The notes under the pieces: model-generated
The model's input: only the letters and a program-made list of their open reading frames with translations
Told to the model about the DNA's origin: nothing
Database searches by the model: none
Source: Caulobacter sp. FWC2
GTDB taxonomy: Bacteria > Pseudomonadota > Alphaproteobacteria > Caulobacterales > Caulobacteraceae
Direction: 5' to 3'
Assembly (NCBI RefSeq): GCF_002742625.1
Contig: NZ_PEBF01000001.1
Coordinates: 4,278,001 to 4,342,000 of the forward strand
Length of the DNA stretch: 64,000 bases
Made by a program: the position numbers and the translations under genes
Part shown: positions 28,104 through 35,910 of the stretch, in pieces
Numbering within the stretch: the first letter of the stretch is position 1
Layout of the letters: each line of letters starts with the position of its first letter

Positions 28104-29030
28104 TCAATGTGGCGTCTTCTTCCGCCCCAGCGGATGCTTGGTCTGGACGACGTGCTGCAGGTGCTCGCCGGCTACGTGGGTGTAGATCTGGGTGGTGGCG
28201 ATATCGGCGTGGCCGAGCAGGGTCTGGATGACCCGCAGATCCGCGCCGCCTTCCAGCAGGTGGGTGGCGAAGGCGTGGCGCAGGACGTGCGGGCTGACCT
28301 TCTCGCGGTCGATGCCGGCGGCGATGGCGGCGTCCTCCAGCAGTTGCCCGACGCGGCGGGCGGTCAGGCGGCCGGACGCGCCGCGCGAGGGGAAGAGCCA
28401 GGGGCTGTCTTTCGCGGCCTTGGGAAAGAAGGCCGGACGCTCGACGAGATAGGCCTTCACCGCCGTCCGCGCGGCGTCGTTCAACGGGGCCAGCCGCTCC
28501 TTGCCGCCCTTGCCCTTGACGATCAGATAGGCCGGATCCCGCGCCAGAGCCGACAGCGGCAGGGCCAGCAGCTCGGAGATCCGCAGGCCCGAGGCGTAGA
28601 TCAGCTCGATGATGCAGGACAGGCGCAGACCTTGCGCGCCGTCTTTCGCGATCGCAGCGGCCAGCAGGCGCTCGATCTCCTCGCGCTCCAGCACCTTGGG
28701 CAGGGGCCGGCCGGCCTTGGGCGCGGCGACCCGGCGGGACGGGTCATCGGTCCGCCAGGTCTCGCCCAGCACGAAGCGGTAGAACTGTCGCACGGCCGAG
28801 CGGCGGCGGGCGGCGGTGGCCGGCGACAGGCCCCGCGCGCCGAGGTCCTGGAAATAGGCCTCGATGGTCTCGGCGTCGGCGTCGTCCAGGTCATGACCCG
28901 AGCGGGCGAGATAGGCCCGGGCGTCCTCCAGGTCCTTGCCGTAGGCGGTCAGGGTGTTGCGGGCCGCGGCGCGCTCGACGGCCATCATCTCCAGGAAGGC
29001 GTCGACCCAGCCCGGGCCCTTACTGCTCAT
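28104..29030 (-). CDS. xerD: XerD-type site-specific tyrosine recombinase
   Basis: The 308-residue protein has an N-terminal SAM-like DNA-binding domain (WVDAFLEMMAVERAAARNTL) and a C-terminal catalytic domain. The catalytic residues appear in ASGLRISELLAL (Arg), KGKGGKER (Lys), SPHVLRHAFATHLL (His, Arg), LGHADI (His) and TTQIYTHV (Tyr). XerD with XerC resolves chromosome dimers at dif. The length, order and neighbours (accA nearby, aroK upstream) indicate the housekeeping enzyme, not a phage integrase. Its start overlaps the stop of the next gene upstream by 4 bp (ATGA). Confidence 0.92.
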   Translation of the reverse strand: MSSKGPGWVDAFLEMMAVERAAARNTLTAYGKDLEDARAYLARSGHDLDDADAETIEAYFQDLGARGLSPATAARRRSAVRQFYRFVLGETWRTDDPSRRVAAPKAGRPLPKVLEREEIERLLAAAIAKDGAQGLRLSCIIELIYASGLRISELLALPLSALARDPAYLIVKGKGGKERLAPLNDAARTAVKAYLVERPAFFPKAAKDSPWLFPSRGASGRLTARRVGQLLEDAAIAAGIDREKVSPHVLRHAFATHLLEGGADLRVIQTLLGHADIATTQIYTHVAGEHLQHVVQTKHPLGRKKTPH

Positions 29031-30523
29031 TTTGTGAAGGCGAGCGACAGCAGCCCCTCGACGACGATGGCGCGGGCGTCGGCGGTCAGGCCGGCGCGGT
29101 TCAGGGCGTGGGCGATGCGGGCGCGATCCACCGGCTGCGGCCCGGTCACTCCGGCGTCCAGCGCGATCGACAGGGCCAGCAGGCCCGCCTCGCCCTTGCG
29201 CTTGGCCCCGGCGGCGTCCTCCAGCACGATCACCCGCGCGGACGAAGCGGCCGGCTTGCCGAGATCGAAATTGGCGAACTGCGTGCGGGCGTCGGGGTCC
29301 ATCGCCCCGCCCAGGCTGGCCAGCAGCACGGCGGCGGGCTGAGCCGGCGACTTCGGACCGCCCGACGCGCCTCGCGCCACCAGATTACCCAGCACCTGGT
29401 TGTCGACCTTGCCGGACGCGGCGGCGATCAGGGCGTCGAGAATGGCGAGATCGGCCGGGCCGGCGCCGGGGATGCTGTCCTGGACCAGATGGCCCCGGAT
29501 GGTCCGGGCGCTGGCGACGTCGCCGGCCGCGACGGCGGCGCGGGCCATCAGCACCGGGTCCTGCAAGGGCGCGCCGGCGGCGGCCAGGGCGGCGATCGAG
29601 GCGGCCGAGGCGTGGGCGGCCTCGACGAAGGCCGGCACGGTCTTGGCCTGGCGCAGGAACGCGATGTCCGAGGCCTCCTGCGCCGTCAGGTCTGCACCGG
29701 GCGCGACGCCGGCCAGGTCGCCACCGGCGGGCTTCAGCACGGGCTTCAGCGCCGGCGAGGCCGAAGCGATGGCCGCCGCTGATTGCAGGTCGAGGTTCAG
29801 GCGGCGCGACAGGGCGTAGTTGACCCCGTTCTTCAGACTGGCCGCGCCCGGCGCCGTTCCGCCCAGGGCCGCGCCCATCAGCCGGGCGTAGTCCGTATCC
29901 TTGGTGGCGTTCTGGGCCAGTTGGAAGGTCAGCTGGGCGGCGTCCGCCTGGCCGGCCTTCAGCTGGCAGAAGGCCCGCAGGCGCAGCCAATAGGCGGCGC
30001 CGCGATCGACGGTCAGGGCGTCCTGTGTCCGGCAGGCCTTGTCGTCGTCGCCGGTGATCAGGGCCGCCTCGGCGGTGGCCAGCGACAGCTGCGCGCTGCC
30101 CGCCGCGCCGGTCGCGCGGTCCAGGATGGCGTTGGCGCCCTTGGCCTCGCCCAGCGCCACCAGGGCCATGGCCCGCGCGGCGCCCATGTCGACATTGTCG
30201 CCGACTCCGGCCGGACCGTTGGCGCCGGTCGACAACATGCGCTTGGCCAGGCTGGCGAAGGCGGGCGACAGCGGCTTGTTCCCGGCCAGCTTCGGCACGA
30301 CGTCGCGCATGATATCGGGCGCGGTGTCCTTCCACAGATCACCGGGAAGGCCGGTGTCGGCCACGGGGCTGGAGAAGTAGTCGGGCGCGGCCAGGCTCTT
30401 GACCTTGACCTCCTCCTGGGCCGCCGCGAAGGCCGGCGTGAGCAGGAGCGCGGAGAGCGCGACGGCGCCGAGAGTCTTTGGCGTATGACGCTTCGAAAGG
30501 ACCATGGACCGGTTATGACGCAT
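29027..30523 (-). CDS. Secreted helical-repeat protein of unknown function
   Basis: This 498-residue protein begins with a long signal sequence (SKRHTPKTLGAVALSALLLTPAFAAAQ) and continues as alanine-rich helical hairpins reminiscent of TPR/SEL1-like repeats: RAMALVALGEAKGANAILDRA, LSLATAEAALITGDDDKACR, and LRLRAFCQLKAGQADAAQL. It is probably periplasmic or outer-membrane associated. I do not recognise a named family. ATG at 30521-30523 with GAGAACG upstream is taken; an in-frame ATG at 30505 is close. Its 3' end is coupled to xerD by a 4-bp overlap, and it is divergent from aroK, 60 bp away. Confidence 0.75.
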   Translation of the reverse strand: MRHNRSMVLSKRHTPKTLGAVALSALLLTPAFAAAQEEVKVKSLAAPDYFSSPVADTGLPGDLWKDTAPDIMRDVVPKLAGNKPLSPAFASLAKRMLSTGANGPAGVGDNVDMGAARAMALVALGEAKGANAILDRATGAAGSAQLSLATAEAALITGDDDKACRTQDALTVDRGAAYWLRLRAFCQLKAGQADAAQLTFQLAQNATKDTDYARLMGAALGGTAPGAASLKNGVNYALSRRLNLDLQSAAAIASASPALKPVLKPAGGDLAGVAPGADLTAQEASDIAFLRQAKTVPAFVEAAHASAASIAALAAAGAPLQDPVLMARAAVAAGDVASARTIRGHLVQDSIPGAGPADLAILDALIAAASGKVDNQVLGNLVARGASGGPKSPAQPAAVLLASLGGAMDPDARTQFANFDLGKPAASSARVIVLEDAAGAKRKGEAGLLALSIALDAGVTGPQPVDRARIAHALNRAGLTADARAIVVEGLLSLAFTK

Positions 30524-30583
30524 CGCGACGTTCTCGCAAACTTGGCGGTTTGGCCAAGCCTCGTGTAAACCCGCGACCGCATC

Positions 30584-31147
30584 ATGACCGCCATCGTCCT
30601 TTCCCCCGAAGAACTCGCCGCCCTGCGCCAGCGGACCATCGTGCTGGTGGGCCTGATGGGCGTGGGCAAGTCCAGCGTCGGACGACGCCTGGCGACCGTG
30701 CTGGACCTGCCGTTCCGCGACGCCGACAACGAGGTCGAGGCCGCCGCCGGCCGCTCGGTCTCCGAGATCTTCGCCGAACTGGGCGAGGCCGCCTTCCGCG
30801 ATGGCGAGCGCCGGGTGATCGGTCGCCTGCTGGACGAGCCGCCGCACGTGCTGGCCACCGGCGGCGGCGCCTTCGTCAGCCCCGAGACCCGCGAGCTGAT
30901 CAACGCCAAGGCCGTCTCGGTCTGGCTGAAGGCCGATGTCGAGCTGCTGGCCCGCCGCGTCTCGCGCAAGGACAACCGCCCGCTGGTGCGCGGCAAGGAT
31001 CCGGTGGTGGTCCTGACCGAACTGGCGAAGGCGCGCAATCCCGCCTATGCCGAGGCTCAGGTGCACGTCGAGACCGGCGACACCCCGCACGGGGTGGCGG
31101 TCGACGCCATCCTGACCGCGCTGCTGGCCCACACGTCCGCCCAATAG
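30584..31147 (+). CDS. aroK: AroK, shikimate kinase
   Basis: The 187-residue protein phosphorylates shikimate at the 3-position in aromatic amino acid biosynthesis. A P-loop GLMGVGKSS lies at residues 23-31. [11 protein letters not shown] provides the shikimate-binding aspartate, and ATGGGAF and the lid segment [11 protein letters not shown] follow. The length is normal. aroB begins 10 bp after the stop, so the two form the aroKB unit common in proteobacteria. It is divergent from the secreted helical-repeat gene. Confidence 0.96.
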   Translation: MTAIVLSPEELAALRQRTIVLVGLMGVGKSSVGRRLATVLDLPFRDADNEVEAAAGRSVSEIFAELGEAAFRDGERRVIGRLLDEPPHVLATGGGAFVSPETRELINAKAVSVWLKADVELLARRVSRKDNRPLVRGKDPVVVLTELAKARNPAYAEAQVHVETGDTPHGVAVDAILTALLAHTSAQ

Positions 31148-31157
31148 GAGTATCGCC

Positions 31158-32270
31158 ATGATCCGCACCGTTTCCGTGGGCCTGGGCGATCGCGCCTATG
31201 ACGTCGTCATCGGTCCGGGCCTGATCGACAAGGCGGGCGAGCGGATCGCTCCGGTGCTGGGCAAACGCAAGCGCGTGGCCATCGTCACCGACGCCAATGT
31301 CGGCGAGCATCACGGCGAGCGGCTGGCGGTGTCGCTGGAAAAGGCCGGCGTCGCGGTCGACGTCATCACCATCCCGCCCGGCGAGGAGAGCAAGAGCTTC
31401 GAGGGCCTGGCCGATCTCTCCGACCGCCTGCTGGCGCTCGGCCTGGAGCGCGGCGACCAGATCGTGGCCTTCGGCGGCGGCGTGGTCGGCGACCTGGCCG
31501 GCTTCGCGGCGGCGATCTACAAGCGCGGTATCGACTTCGTGCAGGTCCCCACGACCCTGCTGGCCCAGGTCGACAGCTCGGTCGGCGGCAAGACCGCCAT
31601 CGACACGCCGCGCGGCAAGAACCTGATCGGCGCCTTCCACCAGCCGCGCCTCGTGCTGGCCGACCTCGACGTGCTGGCCACCCTGCCCGCCCGCGAACTG
31701 GCTTGTGGTTACGCCGAGATCGTCAAGTACGGCCTGCTGGGCGACTTCGCCTTCTTCGAGTGGCTGGAGGCCAATGTCGGCAAGGTGCTGGAGCGCGATG
31801 TCGACGCCCTGGTCCGCGCCGTCGGCCGCTCGGTCGAGATGAAGGCGCAGATCGTCGAGGAGGACGAAAAGGAAGCCGGCCGCCGCGCCCTGCTGAACCT
31901 GGGCCACACCTTCGGCCACGCGATCGAGGCCGAGATGGGCTTTGGCGACGCGCTGAAGCACGGCGAGGCCGTCGGCGTCGGCATGGCCCAGGCGTTCCGG
32001 TTCTCGGCCAAGCTGGGTCTCTGCCCCAGCCAGGACGCGGTCCGCGCCGAAGCCGCGATCAAGGCGGCGGGGCTGCCCACGACCATGATCGAGGTCCGCC
32101 CCGACCCGTTCAACGCCGACGCGCTCGTCGCCCACTGCGGCCAGGACAAGAAAGCCGAGGGCGGCGCGCTGACCTTCGTCCTGGTGCGCGGCATCGGGGA
32201 AGCGTTCGTGGCCAAGGACGTGGACCGGGCGGCGCTGAAAGCGTTCCTGATCGAGGAAGGCGCGGTCTAG
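31158..32270 (+). CDS. aroB: AroB, 3-dehydroquinate synthase
   Basis: The 370-residue enzyme converts DAHP to 3-dehydroquinate in the shikimate pathway, using NAD and a divalent metal. Visible motifs are [50 protein letters not shown], the metal-binding [19 protein letters not shown] and HGEAVGVGM. The gene begins with TAGGAG just before the ATG and forms an operon with aroK. A family A repeat follows its stop, and the next gene starts inside the end of that repeat region. Confidence 0.97.
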   Translation: MIRTVSVGLGDRAYDVVIGPGLIDKAGERIAPVLGKRKRVAIVTDANVGEHHGERLAVSLEKAGVAVDVITIPPGEESKSFEGLADLSDRLLALGLERGDQIVAFGGGVVGDLAGFAAAIYKRGIDFVQVPTTLLAQVDSSVGGKTAIDTPRGKNLIGAFHQPRLVLADLDVLATLPARELACGYAEIVKYGLLGDFAFFEWLEANVGKVLERDVDALVRAVGRSVEMKAQIVEEDEKEAGRRALLNLGHTFGHAIEAEMGFGDALKHGEAVGVGMAQAFRFSAKLGLCPSQDAVRAEAAIKAAGLPTTMIEVRPDPFNADALVAHCGQDKKAEGGALTFVLVRGIGEAFVAKDVDRAALKAFLIEEGAV

Positions 32271-32276
32271 TCTAGC

Positions 32277-32400
32277 GTCTCCTCCCCCGCGTCGCGGGGG
32301 AGGTGTCGGCGGAGCCGACGGAGGGGGCGCACGCGGCCGACCTCCAGCTCGCCCCCTCCGGCCCTCCGGGCCACCTCCCCCGTTTTACGGTGGAGGAGAA
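32277..32400 (+). repeat. Family A-related palindromic element, copy A3
   Basis: It contains the hairpin CCTCCCCCGCG-T-CGCGGGGGAGG (32282-32304) and inverted arms GGAGGGGGCG (32321-32330) and CGCCCCCTCC (32351-32360). It also has the GGCCCTCCGGGCC block seen in A1 and ends CCTCCCCC...GGTGGAGG. Its last bases, GGAGGAGA (32393-32400), act as the ribosome binding site of the gene starting at 32410. The mini reading frame of A1, A2 and A4 is not kept. Confidence 0.8.
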
Positions 32401-32409
32401 AGGATCGAC

Positions 32410-33696
32410 ATGCTCACCGCCCTGCTCGGCCTCGCGCCCATCGTCATCGCCCTGCTGGCCCTGTCAGCGATCTTCTCGGCCGCCGAGACGTCGATGACGG
32501 GGGCCAGCCGTTCGCGGATGCACCAGCTGGAGCGCGAGGGCGACGCGCCGGCGCGGCGGGTCAACAAGCTGCTGTCCGACCAGGAGACGATGATCGGGGC
32601 GGTGCTGCTGGGCAACAACCTGATCAACATTCTGGCCTCGGCCCTGGCGACCCAGGTGCTGACCCGCCTGATCCCCGGCCCCTGGGGCGTGGCCGTGGCC
32701 ACCGCCGCCATGACCGTACTGGTTCTGGTGTTCGCTGAGGTGCTGCCCAAGACCGTGGCCATCGTCCGTCCGGACGACACCGCCCGAGCCCTGTCGGGCC
32801 CGACCCTCTTCATCGTCCGGGCGTTCGGCCCGGTCATCTACGTGATCCAGTGGATCGTCCGCCGCGCCCTGCGGGTGTTCGGGGTCAAGCTGGACATGGC
32901 CGTCGACGTACTGGCCGCTCACGAGGAGATCCGCGGCGCGGTCGACTACCACCATTCCGAAGGCCTCGTTGAGACCGACGACCGGCGGATGCTGGGCGGG
33001 GTGCTGGACCTGTCGGACATGGACGTCTCGGAGATCATGGTCCACCGCAAGTCGATGGTGCTGCTGGACGCCGACCAGCCCGCTCGGGAGCTGGTGGACG
33101 AGGTGCTGGAGGCTCAGCACACCCGCATCCCGCTCTATCGCGACGAGCCCGACAACATCATCGGCGTGCTGCACGCCCGCGACCTGCTGAAGGCCCTGGC
33201 TCAATCGCCGACCGGGGTCGAGGGCCTGGACATCGCCGCCATCCTGCGCGAGCCGTGGTTCATCCCCGACACCACCAACCTGAAGGACCAGCTCAACGCC
33301 TTCCTCAAGCGCAAGAGCCACTTCGCCCTGGTCGTCGACGAGTACGGCGCCCTGCAGGGCCTGGTGACGCTGGAGGACATCCTCGAGGAGATCGTCGGCG
33401 AGATCGACGACGAGCACGACACCGCGCTGGAAGGCGTGCGCCGCCAGCAGGACGGCTCGGTCTATGTCGATGGCCACGTCACGGTGCGCGACCTGAACCG
33501 CGCCATGGACTGGCGCCTGCCCGAAGGCGACGCCGTCACCATCGCCGGCCTAGTTATCCACGAAGCCCAGATGATCCCGGAGCCGGGCCAGACCTTCATC
33601 TTCCACCACCACCGCTTCCAGGTCTTCCGCCGACAGAGAAACCAGATCACCGCCCTGCGGATCAGCGCCCCTCTGGACGAAGACGCCGAACTCTGA
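32410..33696 (+). CDS. DUF21/CBS/CorC-domain membrane protein (HlyC/CorC, CNNM-like)
   Basis: The 428-residue protein has a DUF21 membrane domain (about residues 1-190, with FSAAETSMTGASRSRM and LLGNNLINILASALAT). A CBS pair follows (about 205-325, with VSEIMVHRKSMVLLD and HFALVVDEYGALQGLVTLED), and then a C-terminal CorC_HlyC domain (about 345-428). The CNNM/CorC family is linked to magnesium and cobalt homeostasis. GGAGGAGAAAGG precedes the ATG and lies at the end of repeat A3. It is the last gene before the HWE kinase on the same strand. Confidence 0.92.
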   Translation: MLTALLGLAPIVIALLALSAIFSAAETSMTGASRSRMHQLEREGDAPARRVNKLLSDQETMIGAVLLGNNLINILASALATQVLTRLIPGPWGVAVATAAMTVLVLVFAEVLPKTVAIVRPDDTARALSGPTLFIVRAFGPVIYVIQWIVRRALRVFGVKLDMAVDVLAAHEEIRGAVDYHHSEGLVETDDRRMLGGVLDLSDMDVSEIMVHRKSMVLLDADQPARELVDEVLEAQHTRIPLYRDEPDNIIGVLHARDLLKALAQSPTGVEGLDIAAILREPWFIPDTTNLKDQLNAFLKRKSHFALVVDEYGALQGLVTLEDILEEIVGEIDDEHDTALEGVRRQQDGSVYVDGHVTVRDLNRAMDWRLPEGDAVTIAGLVIHEAQMIPEPGQTFIFHHHRFQVFRRQRNQITALRISAPLDEDAEL

Positions 33697-33805
33697 ACCT
33701 CTAAGGTCAAGGTCGCCCCTTTCGATATTTGGGAACCGGATCGAAAGGGGCGCGTTTTGGCTCCTTACCGACCCGGGGGGCGGTCTGGGGTCTAGGGGGC
33801 GTGTT

Positions 33806-35404
33806 TTGGCCAGCTCGATGGCTGAGAGCAGGTTTCGCGAGGGCGACGAGCCGGATGCGCGCACGCGTCTGGTCGAGCTTGAAGCCGCCCTCGCCGATGA
33901 AATTCGCAAGTCCGAGACCCTGGCTCAGGTTGGAGAGGCCATAGCGTCCAGCGTCGATATCGACGCCTGCGTCCAGGTCGCTCTCGATGGCGCCCGCGAA
34001 ATCAGCGGCGCATCATTCGGCGCGTTCTTCTACAACGTCGTCGAGCCGGACGGAGAGTCCTACGCCCTCTACCGCCTGTCGGGCGCGCCACGCGAAGCGT
34101 TCGCCGACTTCCCCAAGGTGCGCCGAACCGAAGTCTTCGCGCCCACCTTCGACAATCTGGGCGTGGTGCTGTCGGACGACATCACCCAGGACCCGCGCTA
34201 TGGCCGCAACGCCCCGCGCAAGGGGATGCCCGAAGGCCACCTGCCCGTGCGCAGCTACCTGGCCATTCCGGTCGCGACGCGGCGGGGCGAGGTACTGGGC
34301 GGCCTGTTCTTTGGTCACCCCGAGGCCAGGCGCTTCACGCCGCGCGATGCGGCGCTGCTGACCGGCCTGGGCGCCCAGGTGGCGGCCACCATCGAGTCGC
34401 TCAAGCTCACGAGCGCCGCCGTGGCCGAGCTGGCCCAGCGCCGCCGGGCCGAGGAGCGGCTGAAGTTCGCGCTGGAAAGCGGCCGCATGGGCTCGTGGGA
34501 CCTGGACGTGGCGACCAAGACCTATGAGGCCTCGGATCTCTGCAAGCTCAACTACGGCCGCCAGCCGGATGAGAGTCTCACCTTCGCCGACCTGATCGAG
34601 ACCATCCATCCCGATGATCGCCCGCGCATCCTGGCGGCGATCGAGAACGCCATCCGGAACGGGGCCGAGTACGACGTCGAATACCGCGTGGTGCACCGGA
34701 CCGGCGAACTGCGCTGGCTGCAGGCCCGGGGCCGCGCCGCCGCGAGCGCCGACGACGGCGGCGTGCGGCGCCTGGCCGGCGTCTCGCTGGACATCACCGA
34801 GCGCAAGCGCGCCGAGGAACGCCAGAAGCTGCTGGTCAACGAGCTGAACCACCGGGTCAAGAACAGCCTGGCGACCGTGCAGTCGATCGCCGCCCAGACC
34901 CTGCGTTCGGTCGCCTCGCCGGAGTTCTTCCGCGACGCCTTCGAGACCCGGCTGATCGCCCTGTCGCACACCCACGACCTGCTGACCCGCGAAAGCTGGG
35001 CCGGGGCCAGCCTGCGCGAAGTGTTCGACGTCGAGCTGCACGCCATGGCCGGCGAGGACCGCGTCAGCTTCACCTATCCCGGCGATGTCCGCCTGAACCC
35101 GAAGGCCGCGGTGGCCTTAGGCATGGGCATCCACGAACTGGCCACCAACGCGGCCAAGTACGGCGCCCTCTCGACCCCGGACGGCCACGTGGCCGTGGAC
35201 TGGACCATTGAGGACGGCGTTTTGCGTCTCACCTGGACCGAAAGCCGCGGTCCGTCCGTCGCCCCGCCGGACCGTCGCGGCTTTGGCGTCCGCCTTCTGG
35301 AGCGCGGTCTTGCGGCCGAGCTATCCGGCGGGGTCGAGCTGACCTATGATGCCGCCGGTCTCGTCTGTCTAATGGCGTTGCCGCTGCGCGCGCTGGAGCC
35401 CTAG
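33806..35404 (+). CDS. HWE-family sensor histidine kinase (GAF-PAS)
   Basis: The 532-residue cytoplasmic kinase has a GAF domain (about 45-205, LAIPVATRRGEVLGGLFFGH), a PAS/PAC domain (about 215-335, ending LDITERKRAEERQK) and an HWE kinase core. The phospho-acceptor is His349 in ELNHRVKNSLATVQSIAAQT. The G1 region contains WTESRGP, the W-x-E hallmark of the HWE group, and FGVRLLERGLA lies near the end. The start is a TTG at 33806 with AGGGGGC upstream; an ATG at 33818 is an alternative. The response regulator gene begins four bases after the stop, and the two likely form a pair. Confidence 0.92.
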   Translation: MASSMAESRFREGDEPDARTRLVELEAALADEIRKSETLAQVGEAIASSVDIDACVQVALDGAREISGASFGAFFYNVVEPDGESYALYRLSGAPREAFADFPKVRRTEVFAPTFDNLGVVLSDDITQDPRYGRNAPRKGMPEGHLPVRSYLAIPVATRRGEVLGGLFFGHPEARRFTPRDAALLTGLGAQVAATIESLKLTSAAVAELAQRRRAEERLKFALESGRMGSWDLDVATKTYEASDLCKLNYGRQPDESLTFADLIETIHPDDRPRILAAIENAIRNGAEYDVEYRVVHRTGELRWLQARGRAAASADDGGVRRLAGVSLDITERKRAEERQKLLVNELNHRVKNSLATVQSIAAQTLRSVASPEFFRDAFETRLIALSHTHDLLTRESWAGASLREVFDVELHAMAGEDRVSFTYPGDVRLNPKAAVALGMGIHELATNAAKYGALSTPDGHVAVDWTIEDGVLRLTWTESRGPSVAPPDRRGFGVRLLERGLAAELSGGVELTYDAAGLVCLMALPLRALEP

Positions 35405-35407
35405 AAC

Positions 35408-35776
35408 ATGAAGACTCTGAACTCCCTGAAGGTCCTGGTCGTCGAGGACGAGGCGCTGGTCTCGATGCTGGTCGAGGACATGCTGACCGATCTCGGCTGC
35501 ACGATCGTCGGCCCTGCGGCCGAGATCGAGGAGGCCCTGCGCCTGGCGGGATCGGCCGACATCGACGCGGCCCTGCTGGACGTCAATCTGGGCGGCCGGC
35601 CGATCTTCCCGGTCGCCGACGCCCTGAAGGCGCGCGGCGTGCCCTTCGCCTTCGCCAGCGGCTATGGCGAGGCGGGCCTGACCGAAGACCACCGCGGCGC
35701 CACCGTGCTGCAGAAACCCTTCCGCGAGGCCGACCTGCGCCGCGTGCTGGAAACCCTGGTCGGGCAGATCGCGTAA
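35408..35776 (+). CDS. Single-domain response regulator
   Basis: This 122-residue protein is a receiver domain only. The acidic pair Glu13-Asp14 and the phosphoacceptor Asp58 in LLDVNLGG are present, with Ser84 in FASGYGE and Lys103 in LQKPF completing the site. There is no output domain, so it probably relays phosphate or acts through protein contacts, as with other HWE-partner regulators. It starts three bases after the kinase stop. A bidirectional terminator follows at 35829-35858. Confidence 0.93.
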   Translation: MKTLNSLKVLVVEDEALVSMLVEDMLTDLGCTIVGPAAEIEEALRLAGSADIDAALLDVNLGGRPIFPVADALKARGVPFAFASGYGEAGLTEDHRGATVLQKPFREADLRRVLETLVGQIA

Positions 35777-35828
35777 GGCTGAAGAAGCCGGCCCTCGCGA
35801 CGCGGGGGCGGATCTAGAGATAAAGAAA

Positions 35829-35864
35829 AAGGAGCGCCGGATCACTCCGGCGCTCCTTCTTTTT
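35829..35864. terminator. Bidirectional Rho-independent terminator
   Basis: AAGGAGCGCCGGA-TCAC-TCCGGCGCTCCTT forms a perfect 13-bp stem (35829-35841 and 35846-35858). A-rich sequence lies on its left and CTTTTT on its right, so it can end both the response regulator transcript and the convergent TonB receptor transcript. Confidence 0.92.
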
Positions 35865-35910
35865 GGCCTATCGACCGGTCGGCGAACCGACCGGTCGAGA
35901 CACCATCAGC

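Noticed and set aside
28104..29030. Tyrosine recombinase as a mark of an integrated element
   Set aside because: Length, motifs and neighbours (aroK, accA region) fit chromosomal XerD. There are no attachment sites, phage genes or flanking direct repeats.
30541..30558. CTTGGC-GGTTTG-GCCAAG hairpin before aroK
   Set aside because: The stem is only 6 bp, which is common by chance in this GC range, and it shows no link to a known regulator.
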